From Tomocerus qinae (lineage: Eukaryota > Arthropoda > Collembola > Entomobryomorpha > Tomoceridae), in NCBI GenBank assembly GCA_020055645.1, contig CM034546.1, positions 76,074,001 to 76,138,000 of the forward strand: 64,000 nucleotides of DNA. The letters are read 5' to 3'. A model generated the notes under the pieces. It made no database searches, had not been told where the DNA came from, and worked only from the letters and a program-made list of their open reading frames with translations. Of the stretch, positions 11,040 to 21,494 are shown piece after piece (the stretch's first letter is position 1; each line of letters starts with the position of its first letter). The position numbers were made by a program, and so were the translations under genes.

Positions 11040-12535
11040 TTCGCACTTGCAATTTTATTAAGTATGGTATGAATAGTGATCTTCCTTTGGAACTAAACTA
11101 AAAATTTTATAGAAATATTTATAAAAATTATTTGAGCCAAACGGGTTGTTGTGTTCTTAGTTAGGAATAGTCTCAATATATTGTGTATTAGTAGTTTACT
11201 TTATGGGTAAACGACGAAAACAATAATGGCATTTATATGCTTTGTTGAAATTATAAATAGAACTGGAAGGTGAACTTATTACAAAGTGAATATATTATAT
11301 ATTTGTAGTTCTTGTTTTGTGGGAGTGATAGTATGCCACGAAAACAAAATTATCTTTAAAAAAGGCACTTTGATAAAATGAAATGACTAAAAGTACCTTA
11401 AAAAGTAAAGTGTCTTTAAACTTTTTAGTGCTTTCAGACTTATAAATCTATAATAGAGTGCCGCCCCATATTATGGTATTATGTAATTCATATTTTTGTC
11501 TCTCATTGCTGCCTATGTAACTGTTGACTGTGTGAACCCATAGCTTCCTGTAAACCTCTATTCTCAACTTCCCACTCACAATCAGAAGCGATCAACACAC
11601 AAGCAATGGCACAATGTGCACTAAGGTCTACTGGTAGTGCAGTGGCACGGCACAAATGTGCATTTTGTGCCAGAGAAAGCAGGTTATATTTTCTTTTAAA
11701 TTGTCTACCTCATTGAAATGTTAAATACATGAATTTCAAATCTCTATATATAGCGTCGGGTCTCGTCGTATCTTGTAACTTAAATTATATTGCTAACTAA
11801 CTAGGATAAAATACAATTCTACTGTGATGTAATATTTGCTCCAGGTTGAACATCAAAAACCGATCGAAAATATCTAATTAGAAGACGTTTGTTTAGCAAT
11901 GGAAAAGTGGAAAAAGTACTAGGGTTTTAAATGTCCGCCCGTCCCTACACACGCTGCAGTATGTGCGACATCCGCAAACACAAACAATTTTAAATGTCGT
12001 CAATACGTTTAGTAGGGATGGACTAATGTAGATAGCACATTCATTATGCAGATTTTACCTATACGGGTAGATCTAAACCAGCTACTTTTTGCACAACGGC
12101 ACACAGATAGTCGATAGACACTGATATTGAGTCCCTCGCCCTCCCCAAACCAAATCACTATACCATCATGAAAATCAAAAGGTCTTATGTAACACTGCTA
12201 TGAAAACAGTATAATTATTGTAAAAATTGATGGTACATTTTAATCTAAATCAAGAATCAAGACACGTCCCAAATTAGCAAATCGTAATGGCAGAATGCAA
12301 TGCTTTGGGTTACAATGATTTTTCAATTTTACATAATTGAATACCTTCTTTTACTATACTATAATTAGATAAAAATTGGTTCTTATTAGATATTAATAGG
12401 AAATCCATGAAAGTGTTATATTGGCATTTATGCACGAGCCATAAAAATTGTTTAAGCGAAATGATAAATTAATGATGCAATTTCAGTTTTCAAAGAGCAT
12501 TTTCTACAAATTTGTTTTTGTTATATAGATAGATA
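11040..12535. other. Intergenic, 5' flank of GR gene
   Basis: AT-rich, with no supportable gene. It ends in a short GATA microsatellite at about 12524-12541. Confidence 0.4.
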
Positions 12536-12992
12536 GATAGATCCAGAGTATAAAGTCGGCATGCCGTAAATTATTTTCAGATGCCGCATGCCGTAAATGC
12601 CGTAAAAGCCGTAAATGCCGTAAAATACATAATACACGGAATTGGCAGTTTAATAGTAATATTCAACTACTGGAAGAACAAAAAATATAATTTTGATCAT
12701 TTTATAATAAATGACAACTGTCATAAGTTATAAAATGAGTTTTCACTTTTCAAAGCTTTTCAGCCACAAGGAGTGGCATATAATGATGTTAATACACAAT
12801 ATTGATATATAAAATCACTTTTAGCGTGTTTTTACTCACTTACCGCATCAATTTATGTATAAAAACAGCTAAAAACGTAAAAAATAATTTTCGGCATTTA
12901 CGGCATGCCGCCAAATACCAAATGCCGTAAATTCTATTTACGGCATTTACGGCATGCGGCATTTACGGCACACTCGACACCTTGGATAGATC
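12536..12992. mobile_element. hAT-like element with subterminal ATTTACGGC repeats
   Basis: Element 12544-12984 (441 bp) begins CAGAGTATAAAGTCGGC and its other end read in reverse begins CAAGGTGTCGAGTGTGC. Both subterminal regions carry many copies of GCCGTAAAT or its complement. Flanks show the 8-bp repeat GATAGATC (12536-12543 and 12985-12992). Arrays of short subterminal repeats are transposase-binding sites in known hAT elements. The left flank is a GATA microsatellite, so the duplication is slightly less certain. Confidence 0.7.
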
Positions 12993-13556
12993 TTTATTGT
13001 GCTTCTCACATTCATTACACAAAGTATGTTTTAATATAATAGATTGTGGACAGCACAACTGATTTAAGTATATAATAATTCGTATCTATGAATTATTCGG
13101 TTATTATCACTACAAATTGAAATAATGATAAATAATACTCAAAATATTGTAGAGACAAAGACAATAATGGTCTAATTGTATCTTACTAACTAATAATATC
13201 TCCTATGACATAGTGTTGGATTGGCAATTTTTTATTCATTTTTAACCCATGCACGTAGTTTTAGGCTACGTACAAAGTAACTATAAATATTCTGCGTAAA
13301 ACGCGAACTTCTTCGACCACAAACAGAGTATGGAAATTATTATATAGGTAGTTCAAATTACATAAATAAGTTCTAACTGTTTTAGTTATATTTGTAGTAC
13401 GTGACATTCTTATATTCGTAAAAAATATTCGTACGTGTTAAAAATATTAGCAGCTAGGCGAGCTAGGTATATAGTAATGTTGTAATACTATAATAATATA
13501 AGAAACAGTTATAATGTAGAAATATTCATTGAAATTTATCTTCTCCAACGATTCTA

Positions 13557-13890
13557 GTCGTAAACAGACATGGCATTTATTTCATTTTTCAGGAAATATT
13601 TCTTGAAAAGTGAAATATTTCAAATATTTCGCGAAAAATGAAATAAATGAAATTTTTGAAATAAATGAAATAAATTAAACGCGCATGTGTATAGACATGC
13701 GCAGTTAATTTATTTCACTTGAAATAAATTGAAATAAATTGAAATAAATGCCATGTACCCTATTTATTTCATTTATTTCAAATATTTCATTTTTCAAGGA
13801 AAGCGTAAGTGAAATATTTCGCGAAATATTTCAAAAATTTCACCTATTTATTTCAAGCGAAATATTTCAAGTGCCATGTCTGGTCGTAAA
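13557..13890. mobile_element. hAT-like palindromic element, CAGACATGGCA family, copy 1
   Basis: Element 13565-13882 (318 bp) with terminal inverted repeats CAGACATGGCA / TGCCATGTCTG and a perfect 8-bp target duplication GTCGTAAA (13557-13564, 13883-13890). The body is made of GAAATATTTC and GAAATAAAT palindromes. The open frame at 13748-13933 is an artefact of these repeats. Confidence 0.85.
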
Positions 13891-14505
13891 GTCGGTAACC
13901 GATGTACATTTCTACGTAGGTAATGCCACGTAAATATTTGTCAACGTCAGCATGTTCTCTAAATCGGTGAGATAAATTTCGACCTAGTACTGAATATTTT
14001 CAACATCGACTACTCTACAGAGAAACGTTAAAAATATATCCATCGCCATTGCATAGGATACTATTTAATTATATTTTAAGTACTTAATTTATTTAATTTA
14101 TGCATTAACTAACCTATAATATCATTCACAAATTAATTTGATAACATTATAATGTAGCGTGAGGTTATAAACTACGTTTAGATTGATATGATCAATACAA
14201 GCAGCTTCATTATTTCATCCTAATTATTTAAATGTATAACTATAGATTAATCCCTTATCAATAATAAATTAATACTGCTCAAGAAATCCATGTATATTAG
14301 TGACTGGCTAAATGAGAACAGAGTTCAAATAGTTAACAGCCGTACACATGCATACATTATGATGTAAACGTTAAACGAAATAGTAGTAACTATTTCGTGG
14401 TAATAATAATAATTCCCAACAAGTATAGATGACGCGTGTGAGAGCACGAGTTACTTTCAATTACATTTGTACCGACTAACGATCATGGAGTGATAAAACG
14501 GAAAT
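13891..14505. other. Intergenic, upstream of cysteine-rich gene copy 1
   Basis: No gene. From about 14150 onward it is recognizably similar to 24890-25180, showing that the duplication of the cysteine-rich gene included upstream DNA. Confidence 0.5.
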
Positions 14506-14539
14506 GAGACGTACGTCTCTGCTACAATTAGTATAAAAG
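14506..14539 (+). promoter_or_regulatory. Promoter of cysteine-rich gene: 14-bp palindrome and TATA box
   Basis: GAGACGTACGTCTC (14506-14519) is a perfect palindrome, followed by TATAAAAG at 14532-14539. The second gene copy has GAGACGTGTCTC and TATAAAAG in the same arrangement. The ATG is about 150 bp downstream. Confidence 0.65.
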
Positions 14540-14679
14540 GGGAGATTCCCTCGGTTAGTTCCATTCCCTTTTCAAGCAATAAATCTGCCAACATTTCCTA
14601 ATTTTCAAATTGTATTGTCTACAGTCTACACTGCTACCGTCCCCGTCCCTCTTTTAACGTTATAAAACTATTTTCCAAA

Positions 14680-15243
14680 ATGAAATACAATTTCTCTGCT
14701 ATTCTTCTGGCTGTTTTGGTGGCTTTAGCCACAATCTGTCAAAGTGAAGCCTGCACTTGCAAGAATGAAGATCGGGGAATGCATTGTGGGAAGAGCACGC
14801 TGATGTCCAACGGTTGTCTTTCCGACCATCTCTATATGTGCAGGGGAACATGGAACGCAGTGGCAATCCATTATGGGGAATGCGAAAACGGTTGCCGACT
14901 CCGTGGAACATCTAGAGATTACTGTGCTAACAGGTACGGAACCTATATTTGCAAATTAACATACAGATTTAGTATTTCGTAGGTTTTTCTGAAAATGGTT
15001 GTAATATTGGGGGAATCTCAATATCTGAATTAAGATAATTACACAATATAAAAAATCAATTCAGTAAATTTATTCATCAGTTTACCTCCATTATACAATC
15101 ATATAAATATAATTATTTCATATGCACATTATTTCCTATGTAAATTACACACGAAAAACTTTTGATTCAATGGATACCTATGATTTTTTTATTCAACAAT
15201 CTTCTGAAATGTAACCATCATTATTCTTTGCAGCTACAAGTAA
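14680..15243 (+). CDS. Small secreted eight-cysteine protein, copy 1 (intact)
   Basis: Exon 1 is 14680-14933 (donor AG|GTACGG) and exon 2 is 15234-15243 (acceptor TTTGCAG), giving 87 residues that end in ANSYK. The splice is supported because the same acceptor, tail and 3' region recur next to the second copy. Residues 1-24 form a signal peptide (MKYNFSAILLAVLVALA...). The mature part has eight cysteines at 25, 27, 36, 46, 54, 68, 72 and 82, so four disulphides are likely. I do not recognise the family; spacing does not match defensins or knottins that I know. Role unknown: defence, signalling or extracellular matrix are all possible. The polyadenylation signal AATAAA is near 15360. Confidence 0.75.
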
Positions 15244-15379
15244 AAATCCTATCTGGAATTGAGCCGCTAGGATTATTTGACAGCTACAACATCGACTCAG
15301 GAAACCATCAAGATTTATTTATCCTTGACTCTTAATTATACTTAACTACTAAGCTGCTAATAAATATACATTTTTCCAA

Positions 15380-15914
15380 AAACCATCACGCGTATTCTTT
15401 CTTTGTTTTCGTTTGCAGCCGATATATATATTTAGCCGATATTTTGCCCTAGTATTAATTTCCAAGTGAATGAAGATAAGTGAATCAAATTGAATGTTAA
15501 TTTCCTGACGTGCAGAATAGGCTTTTAGTACCAAACATAAATTTACAGAACTTTTCATCAACTATTATATTCCAGAAAATGACATCGACTGTTGTTAATT
15601 CTAAGTATTCGTAAACATAAATTCAAACATACGAACAGTTACCCCTTTTGTACCGTCTAAATGTTAACATATTTCGTAACCTTTTGAAATTCAACATATG
15701 AAACAATGCATCACTATCTATAAAGTTATTTTGATGTCACGTGTTTGCTTAAACGTATCGCTCAATTTGCATATTACAAAAAAAGAAATTCCCTCTGCTC
15801 TGGGTTAACATTAAAATCTTTTGAAATTAACGGAAGTGCTTAGGGCCTAGCATTTCATAAAAGTGTAAACTTCACTTTGGGTCATCTTAAAACAGAAGGT
15901 CTGATTTTACGAGT
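15380..15914. other. Intergenic
   Basis: No supportable gene. Short minus-strand frames here lack any domain. Confidence 0.4.
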
Positions 15915-16196
15915 CCCGACGGCCAAACAAAAATGCAACATGTTATGAAATCGGTTTTTATTTTGGTTTCTCCGAAGCAATAAATATAACCTGGTATTTA
16001 TTTGCTTGCATTCAATTCCAATGTTTTTTTTAAATTATAAAAATTCGGTTTTCCTCGCTATTCTTTTGCCCTCTAAATTTTATAAAGGTTGGACACTTGG
16101 TTGCACTAATGTCAATACAGTTACATTTAAAACTGGGTAAAAGTTATGCGATGTTCCTTAATTAATTATCAACTGCATTTTTGTTTGGCCATCGGG
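15915..16196. mobile_element. Small inverted-repeat element (MITE-like)
   Basis: Left end CCCGACGGCCAAACAAAAAT and right end read in reverse CCCGATGGCCAAACAAAAAT are nearly identical inverted repeats bounding 282 bp. No clear target duplication, so superfamily is not assigned. Confidence 0.6.
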
Positions 16197-16220
16197 AAGT
16201 TTTTTCTGGATGTATAATTG

Positions 16221-16475
16221 TTAAGATTTAGTCCAACGATTCCCATTTTTAGGATTGGGTCCCAAACTATGAGGACTATATCCTCCCGAAACAGCGTACA
16301 TATTGGACGGTAATTCAGATTCAAGCTTGCATATTTTGCGTTTGGGGTGACAGATCAATTTAGGCTGCAAATTGGTCACATTGAGCTGCGAATTAGTCAA
16401 ATTGACCAGCCAAGGGGCCAATTCTTCCACACAACAATCGGTGTCCTTGTCGCACTGTTCACCACTTTTGCTACA
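16221..16475 (-). CDS. Knottin-like cysteine-rich secreted peptide, last exon
   Basis: An 84-residue terminal exon beginning after the acceptor GTTTCTCAG. It opens CSKSGEQCDKDTDCC and later has LICHPKRKICKL, giving the cysteine order C-C-CC-C-C of an inhibitor-cystine-knot fold, with an unusually long loop (about 28 residues, with N-glycosylation-like NLTNSQ and NVT) between the CC pair and the fifth cysteine. The C-terminal tail after the knot has about 36 residues. Upstream exons are tentative: 16670-16700 and an ATG exon near 16841-16895 fit phase only with the second AG of a GAAG acceptor. Knottins occur among protease inhibitors, defence peptides and channel-active peptides; sequence alone does not choose. 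Confidence 0.5.
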   Translation of the reverse strand, partial: CSKSGEQCDKDTDCCVEELAPWLVNLTNSQLNVTNLQPKLICHPKRKICKLESELPSNMYAVSGGYSPHSLGPNPKNGNRWTKS

Positions 16476-16523
16476 CTGAGAAACAGGTACACCACAATGT
16501 AAAATTATTGCCAATCCTATAAA

Positions 16524-16627
16524 GGGCCATATTATGAACCTCGTCTCAGAGTCTGAGGGCTATTCAAATTCTCGATTACCATCTTGAGGAGCCCTCAGAA
16601 TCTGACACGTGGTTCATTATACGGCCC
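16524..16627. repeat. 104-bp hairpin
   Basis: Left arm GGGCCATATTATGAAC...TCTGAGGGCT and right arm AGCCCTCAGA...GTTCATTATACGGCCC are inverted repeats with a short loop. It lies just upstream of the knottin exon, probably in its intron. Confidence 0.7.
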
Positions 16628-17020
16628 AAAGACTAATAAAAATGTTTGATTACATTCTTAGTTACTTACACCCTCTCGCTTTTTTCCTCCTCCGATTCTC
16701 CTTCTATAACAAATTATATTTTCAATATTATATTATAGCATTCTTCTAAAAGATTACATTATCGGCCGTTAGCGACACAAAGAAACATATAAAACAGTTC
16801 AGCTTTTATGAATGACTGTGATTACGCATGCATTTCACTTACCACAATATTTTGTTGAAAGCATAAAGACCAAAACACAGCCAAAAAGAAACCATGGCAT
16901 ATTTTACACATCGTGGATCTGAACCCTTTACGTTCTCAGCCACAAATGGGGATGTTGCTAGGCAACTAGCAAAAATTCTCATAGAGGGTAAATGCAATTC
17001 CGATTTTATGTGAAATTCGT

Positions 17021-17318
17021 ACTTTTTTAGGAGAATCCCTAAGGATCAAGGATCTGAGACCATTGGTCCTACACCCATATATTAAATGTAAAAAAGATTC
17101 GTCAAAACCTATTCTATGCAGGACATATTGAAAATTTCACATTTTTGTCTTCTGCTTCAAGATATTATCGTTAAACCTTATATCTTGAAGTAGAAGACAA
17201 AAATGTCAAATTTTCAATATGTCCTTCATAAAATAGGTTTCGACGAACCTTTTTTACATTTAATGTATGGGTGTAGGACCAATGGTCTCAGATCCTTAGG
17301 GATTCTCCTAAAAAAAGT
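17021..17318. mobile_element. Long near-perfect inverted repeat (foldback MITE)
   Basis: Two arms of about 145 bp with only a few mismatches and almost no loop. The ends read ACTTTTTTAGGAGAATCCCT and its complement. No convincing target duplication is visible. Transcribed, it would form a long double-stranded hairpin. Confidence 0.8.
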
Positions 17319-17659
17319 TTATGTTTAATTTAAATGGGAATATGAAAGTCGGAAAATCTGCCCGTAACCAGGAACCCGGACGTTAACGTATTATGTCAAA
17401 AAGTATACAAAAATTGGCAACAGATATTTAGATAGTTATTTTACATTTAATAATACTTCAGAGCTCACCTTGAAACTTCCAATTTTACTACCCTGTTTTA
17501 ATTTCCGCATTCCTGTATTGTATCAACATACATAACATACAAATTCAATGCTTGACTTCAATTCCATTGCTTCAATCACGTCTAAGTTAGTTTTATGATT
17601 TACTTACATGCTATGTAAGGCAGAAATATCAATAATCTACATTACAGATTTACATCTAC

Positions 17660-18040
17660 ATTTACTTTTGCACTATTACATGGAACTCCCTCAGTCATAC
17701 TCTTAAATCCAAGGGTGAATCATTTAAAAATTTTTGTAAACTGTTAAACTACTATCTAATTATACAGCGTAAAGATCTATTTGTACATTAGGTTAAAATA
17801 CTCTGTTACTAATTATTACTAAAATATAAGGCCATAGGTTAATTTTTGTGACTTGTCACATTGAAATTATTTGCATATATTTGACTATCGATTATCAAAT
17901 GGGTACGACTTGGATATGATTGAGGGAGTAAGACAACTAAACTTGCTTGTCTTCGGTGCTGATTGTCGTTAAAACAAATTCATCCTGTATGATTTGAACT
18001 TTTTGGCACTTAAATAAACTTTGAATTGAATTGAATTGAG
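17660..18040 (+). mobile_element. 3' end of a non-LTR retrotransposon (LINE)
   Basis: The frame reads TWNSLSHTLKSKGESFKNF up to a TAG at 17789-17791; WNSLP-like followed by SFKxFxK is the usual C-terminus of LINE reverse transcriptase frames. A 3' untranslated region follows and ends in a short TTGAA tandem tail at 18021-18039. The same 3' region occurs on the other strand at 62992-63150. The element is truncated at its 5' end. Confidence 0.75.
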
Positions 18041-18346
18041 ATTAAGCACTTATGCCTGCAGAGATGTATGATTTTGATATTATGAAAGTATCAGTAAGCT
18101 TTACCTTTAGCCAAGAAAATGGAAAATAAAACTGTATAAATTATGCTCTCAATGACCTCTTGATACTAAATAGCCCTTTTAAGAACAGATTGTTAATTAT
18201 GACAACATAATTAGTCGCAAAAGTCGCGTTTTTCTACGCGCTGTTATCAGTCACTACGAAATTCCAAGAGAAATATATATATCGGCATAAAAGACTGTTT
18301 GTTTGTCACATATTTAATCCACCGCTATCTCAAGTCATCTCACGCG

Positions 18347-18660
18347 TACTCTAACGATCGACAAAGACATTTGACAAATTGTCATTTCTGGCAATTGTAT
18401 AGCTAAATGTTTTTCTTTATTTCGTATAACAGAAAATAAAGAAAATAGGAAATTCCTATGTTACGTTACATGACTTCCCAATTTATTTGTTTAATATTGC
18501 TACAAATTTTACTGTAATTCAAATTCTAGAAAGTGATTGAAATGTCCTGGTTGTGTACCTGTGAATTTGAGATTCAACCTCTAGCCACAACGGCCCCTCA
18601 TTGTTTACTATTCTGGGAATACATACCATTAGATTAATGTATTTTACTTTAATTATTAAG
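18347..18660. repeat. Dispersed repeat, copy 2
   Basis: Diverged copy of 7757-8056 in the same orientation, including TTGTTTACTATTCTGGG. The open frame at 18519-18833 on the minus strand falls in this repeat and is not called. Confidence 0.6.
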
Positions 18661-19059
18661 TAGCGGAGCTGCTTTATAGGAATCCCTCTGACTGTCCCTC
18701 CGTCCGTTAGCACGTTAAATATTAAAATATTTGATATAAACAATTCAACATTTCCACATCTAGGGATAAAAGTGAGATCAATTTCGAAAATGGACAAAAT
18801 CGGACACAACTCTTTCCTGTGGGAGTGGTTCAAAAATTGTAATTTTAGTTTTCGACATTGTAGAACGTCATTAGATAGCTAGTTTGAAAGGTTAGTTGGT
18901 AGGTCAGGTTAAGGTCATGATTTACAGGTCAAGGGGTTAAAGGTCATTAGAAAAATGCACTAAAAGCGTCATGCAACATGATTATCTCCGCTCCTTTTTT
19001 AGTACTTGCATTTGAAATGGTTTATCTATGTTTTAAGCAAAACTGAACCTTAAAACTGT

Positions 19060-19512
19060 ATATATGTTAACGGTAATAAGTAAATTCAGGCAATAAGCTT
19101 AATGCCTAGGCATTAGGTGTTTTTTTGAAACATTTTAGTTTCTTATACTTAAAAGTTGAAAGACCATTAATATACCATTATTTCGTATTTGCATTTGAAT
19201 AAGGACATTTTTACAATTCCAAAAAGGTAAAGATGTTTACTGTGTCATGAATAAGGAGCGAGTTATAGACCTTAAAACTTTTGTATGAAAGCCACTACAA
19301 CTTTTTAAATCTTAGTCGCCCGCTATTCATATGCGGCATTTTGATTTTGTTACAATGTCCTTATTTACGAAAAAGAATGTAATTGGACTTTATAAATGGT
19401 CTTCTAAATTTCAAATACCAAAAACTAGAATTCTTCAAAAATTTTACTTTTATTGCCTAGGCATTAAGCTTAATGCCTGAATTTACTTATTACCGTTAAC
19501 ATATATATAACT
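19060..19512. mobile_element. Inverted-repeat element with AAGCTTAATGCCTAGGCA arms
   Basis: Arms of about 58 bp (19062-19120 and 19450-19509) are near-perfect inverted repeats containing GTTAACGGTAATAAGTAAAT. The interior is also partly self-complementary. No gene inside; superfamily unassigned. Confidence 0.7.
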
Positions 19513-20313
19513 TGGCTACGAGTAGTTTAATTGTTAATTAATTTTTAGTAAATATAAGATTCATTCAACCAACCTTTATAAGCTTTTGCCAAACTCTCCG
19601 CATTGATTTGCCAAACTGGGCAAATGCAGAAAACCAATTTGCCAAACAGGCTTTTGCCCCACAAATGTATAGATTATCTCACCTTTCATTTCATTTGGTT
19701 TTTGAAAATCATCGAGTATTTCACATTGATGTGTCAGAACATTCTTGGCATCAAAAAGATTACTTGAATTCTAATAAACCATGTACAAATAAAGCGAGAG
19801 AGAATACAGTAGTACTAAAAGCTGCGTCACGGTCACGTCATTTACCCACACTTTGAAAGCAATGAAAGCCGCCTTTGGTTCTACACTTGACTAGAAGAAA
19901 GGAAAATTATATTTTTATTTAACTGGAGCAAATTTTTGTTTATCGTCGTTTATACTCATTGTAATTACAAAGAAGACTTAAGGTGACTGACTATTGACTG
20001 TAAGTAAACTAACTAATTAGTATTTCAGTAAAATCTAATTTTATTATAACGTACAATCACAATCAACATCGTTCAACACAACAGAAAAACATCTTTCTGA
20101 TAGACACAAAAGCACTCCTGACTATAATATAGGCAGTAAGGACTAAGGACAACAGTCAACAATGAACCGGCAGCGGCAGGCACTCTCCCGTTACTCCCGT
20201 ATATTCAATATTATTATTATTTCTTTCTTAACCCACAAGTGACAAGTACCTATTTGTCTGTCATTCATATACTTGACTTAAAATAATTATCATGATAATA
20301 TTAAAAAATATAT
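19513..20313. other. Intergenic
   Basis: Includes a segment at 19685-19730 (TTTTTGAAAATCATCGAGTA) that is also one arm of the inverted repeat at 23219-23306. No gene is supported. Confidence 0.4.
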
Positions 20314-20679
20314 AATTCTTCTGGTTGGGTTGCTGCAAACGGGACGCAGTAAGCAAAAATTTTCTAAGTTTTTTTCCCAATGGAAAATCGTACCCAAATT
20401 TTTCTAAGTTCTTTTCCCACTGTAAGAATGACGAATTCAGTCTTCAGTGTATAATCACTTTTTAAGCCACCCTTCACTATTTTTGCCTTTTTTCTAAACT
20501 AACCTAATAAAAATGAATATAATAAATGTTTGATTGTTTCAATTTTATTAGGTTAGGTCAAAAAAGAGGCAAATAGTGACTAGTTTTGAAAATACTTAGA
20601 AATTTGTTGTCTGATTTTTGCATTGGGAAAAAACTTTCGGTTACTGCGTCCCGTTTGCAGCAACCCAACCAATTCTTCT
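20314..20679. mobile_element. Foldback (Mutator-like) element, second family member
   Basis: Element 20323-20670 (348 bp) with inverted arms beginning GGTTGGGTTGCTGCAAACGG, flanked by a perfect 9-bp duplication AATTCTTCT (20314-20322, 20671-20679). Its core TTAGGTTAGGTCAAAAAAGA is shared with the element at 4179-4550, although the outer arms differ. Confidence 0.85.
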
Positions 20680-21494
20680 TTCGGAATTTCGAAAGCACTT
20701 TCTTCCGCTGCATATTTGAATTTCATGCAGCATTCAGTTTTTTTTCGGTAAAGGTATAAGGTAACACTATCTAAAAAATATTAAATTTATATCTATGCAA
20801 AAATATATTTGGAATTAGAATAGAATATTAATGTCTATATTGGCGACAGCTGACAGCGAGCGAGCGAGCGATCGGCCCTGGACTAGGAGCGAAACAAAGC
20901 GCGAGTTAACAGAGACAAAGTTGATCAGCTTATGGTTTAAATATTAACTAATTTTACACATCATACAAACAGTCCAGGGCCGAAACGCTAGCTGTGGCTG
21001 TGGCCAATATAGAAAGACGTTTATATTTGGGAAACAAAGATTCTCGCCCCTGGGGGTAAAAATTTTACAGTTCAAAAGTTTTTAAAATTTTTACAAATTC
21101 AGGCTGTACTACAGAGACAGATACTACAGCCGATGGATGTTGAAAAACATACTTCGGCACTCCGGACTCCGGAGCCTAGAGTTAAAGCACGGTTTAATGT
21201 TAGATAATGTGATTATCTGAATGTAATCTATATTTATAATTATTTCTTTCTAGAAATTGTATGGTCGTTTCGTTTCTGTATATATTATTGTCAGGACAAT
21301 CAGGAGTGAGGACAGTCAGGAGTGCCTATTGTGTCTGCCACTGCTTTATATAATTATTGTACAAGTTATTTTGCAGTATCAAGTTTGTGTGGGTTTTTGG
21401 TCGTCATTTATATAACCTCTATGTTTTTTAGTTTCAGAAAATTTGGAGATTGTCTGCTTTACTATTCCCCATTAAATTGAATTTTTAAGACATC
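20680..21494. other. 5' flank of Nup62
   Basis: Contains an imperfect inverted repeat at about 20833-21012 (GTCTATATTGGC...GGCCCTGGACT against AGTCCAGGGCC...GGCCAATATAGAAAGAC) with a GAGC tandem run. It may be a transposon or promoter sequence. No TATA box was recognised. Confidence 0.35.

Noticed and set aside
13748-13933. Plus-strand frame with FQKFHLFISSEIFQ
   Set aside because: Lies within the palindromic hAT-like element.
16670-16895. Candidate signal-peptide exon and 31-bp exon for the knottin gene
   Set aside because: Only one reading phase works and requires the second AG of a tandem acceptor; kept as a note, not as called exons.
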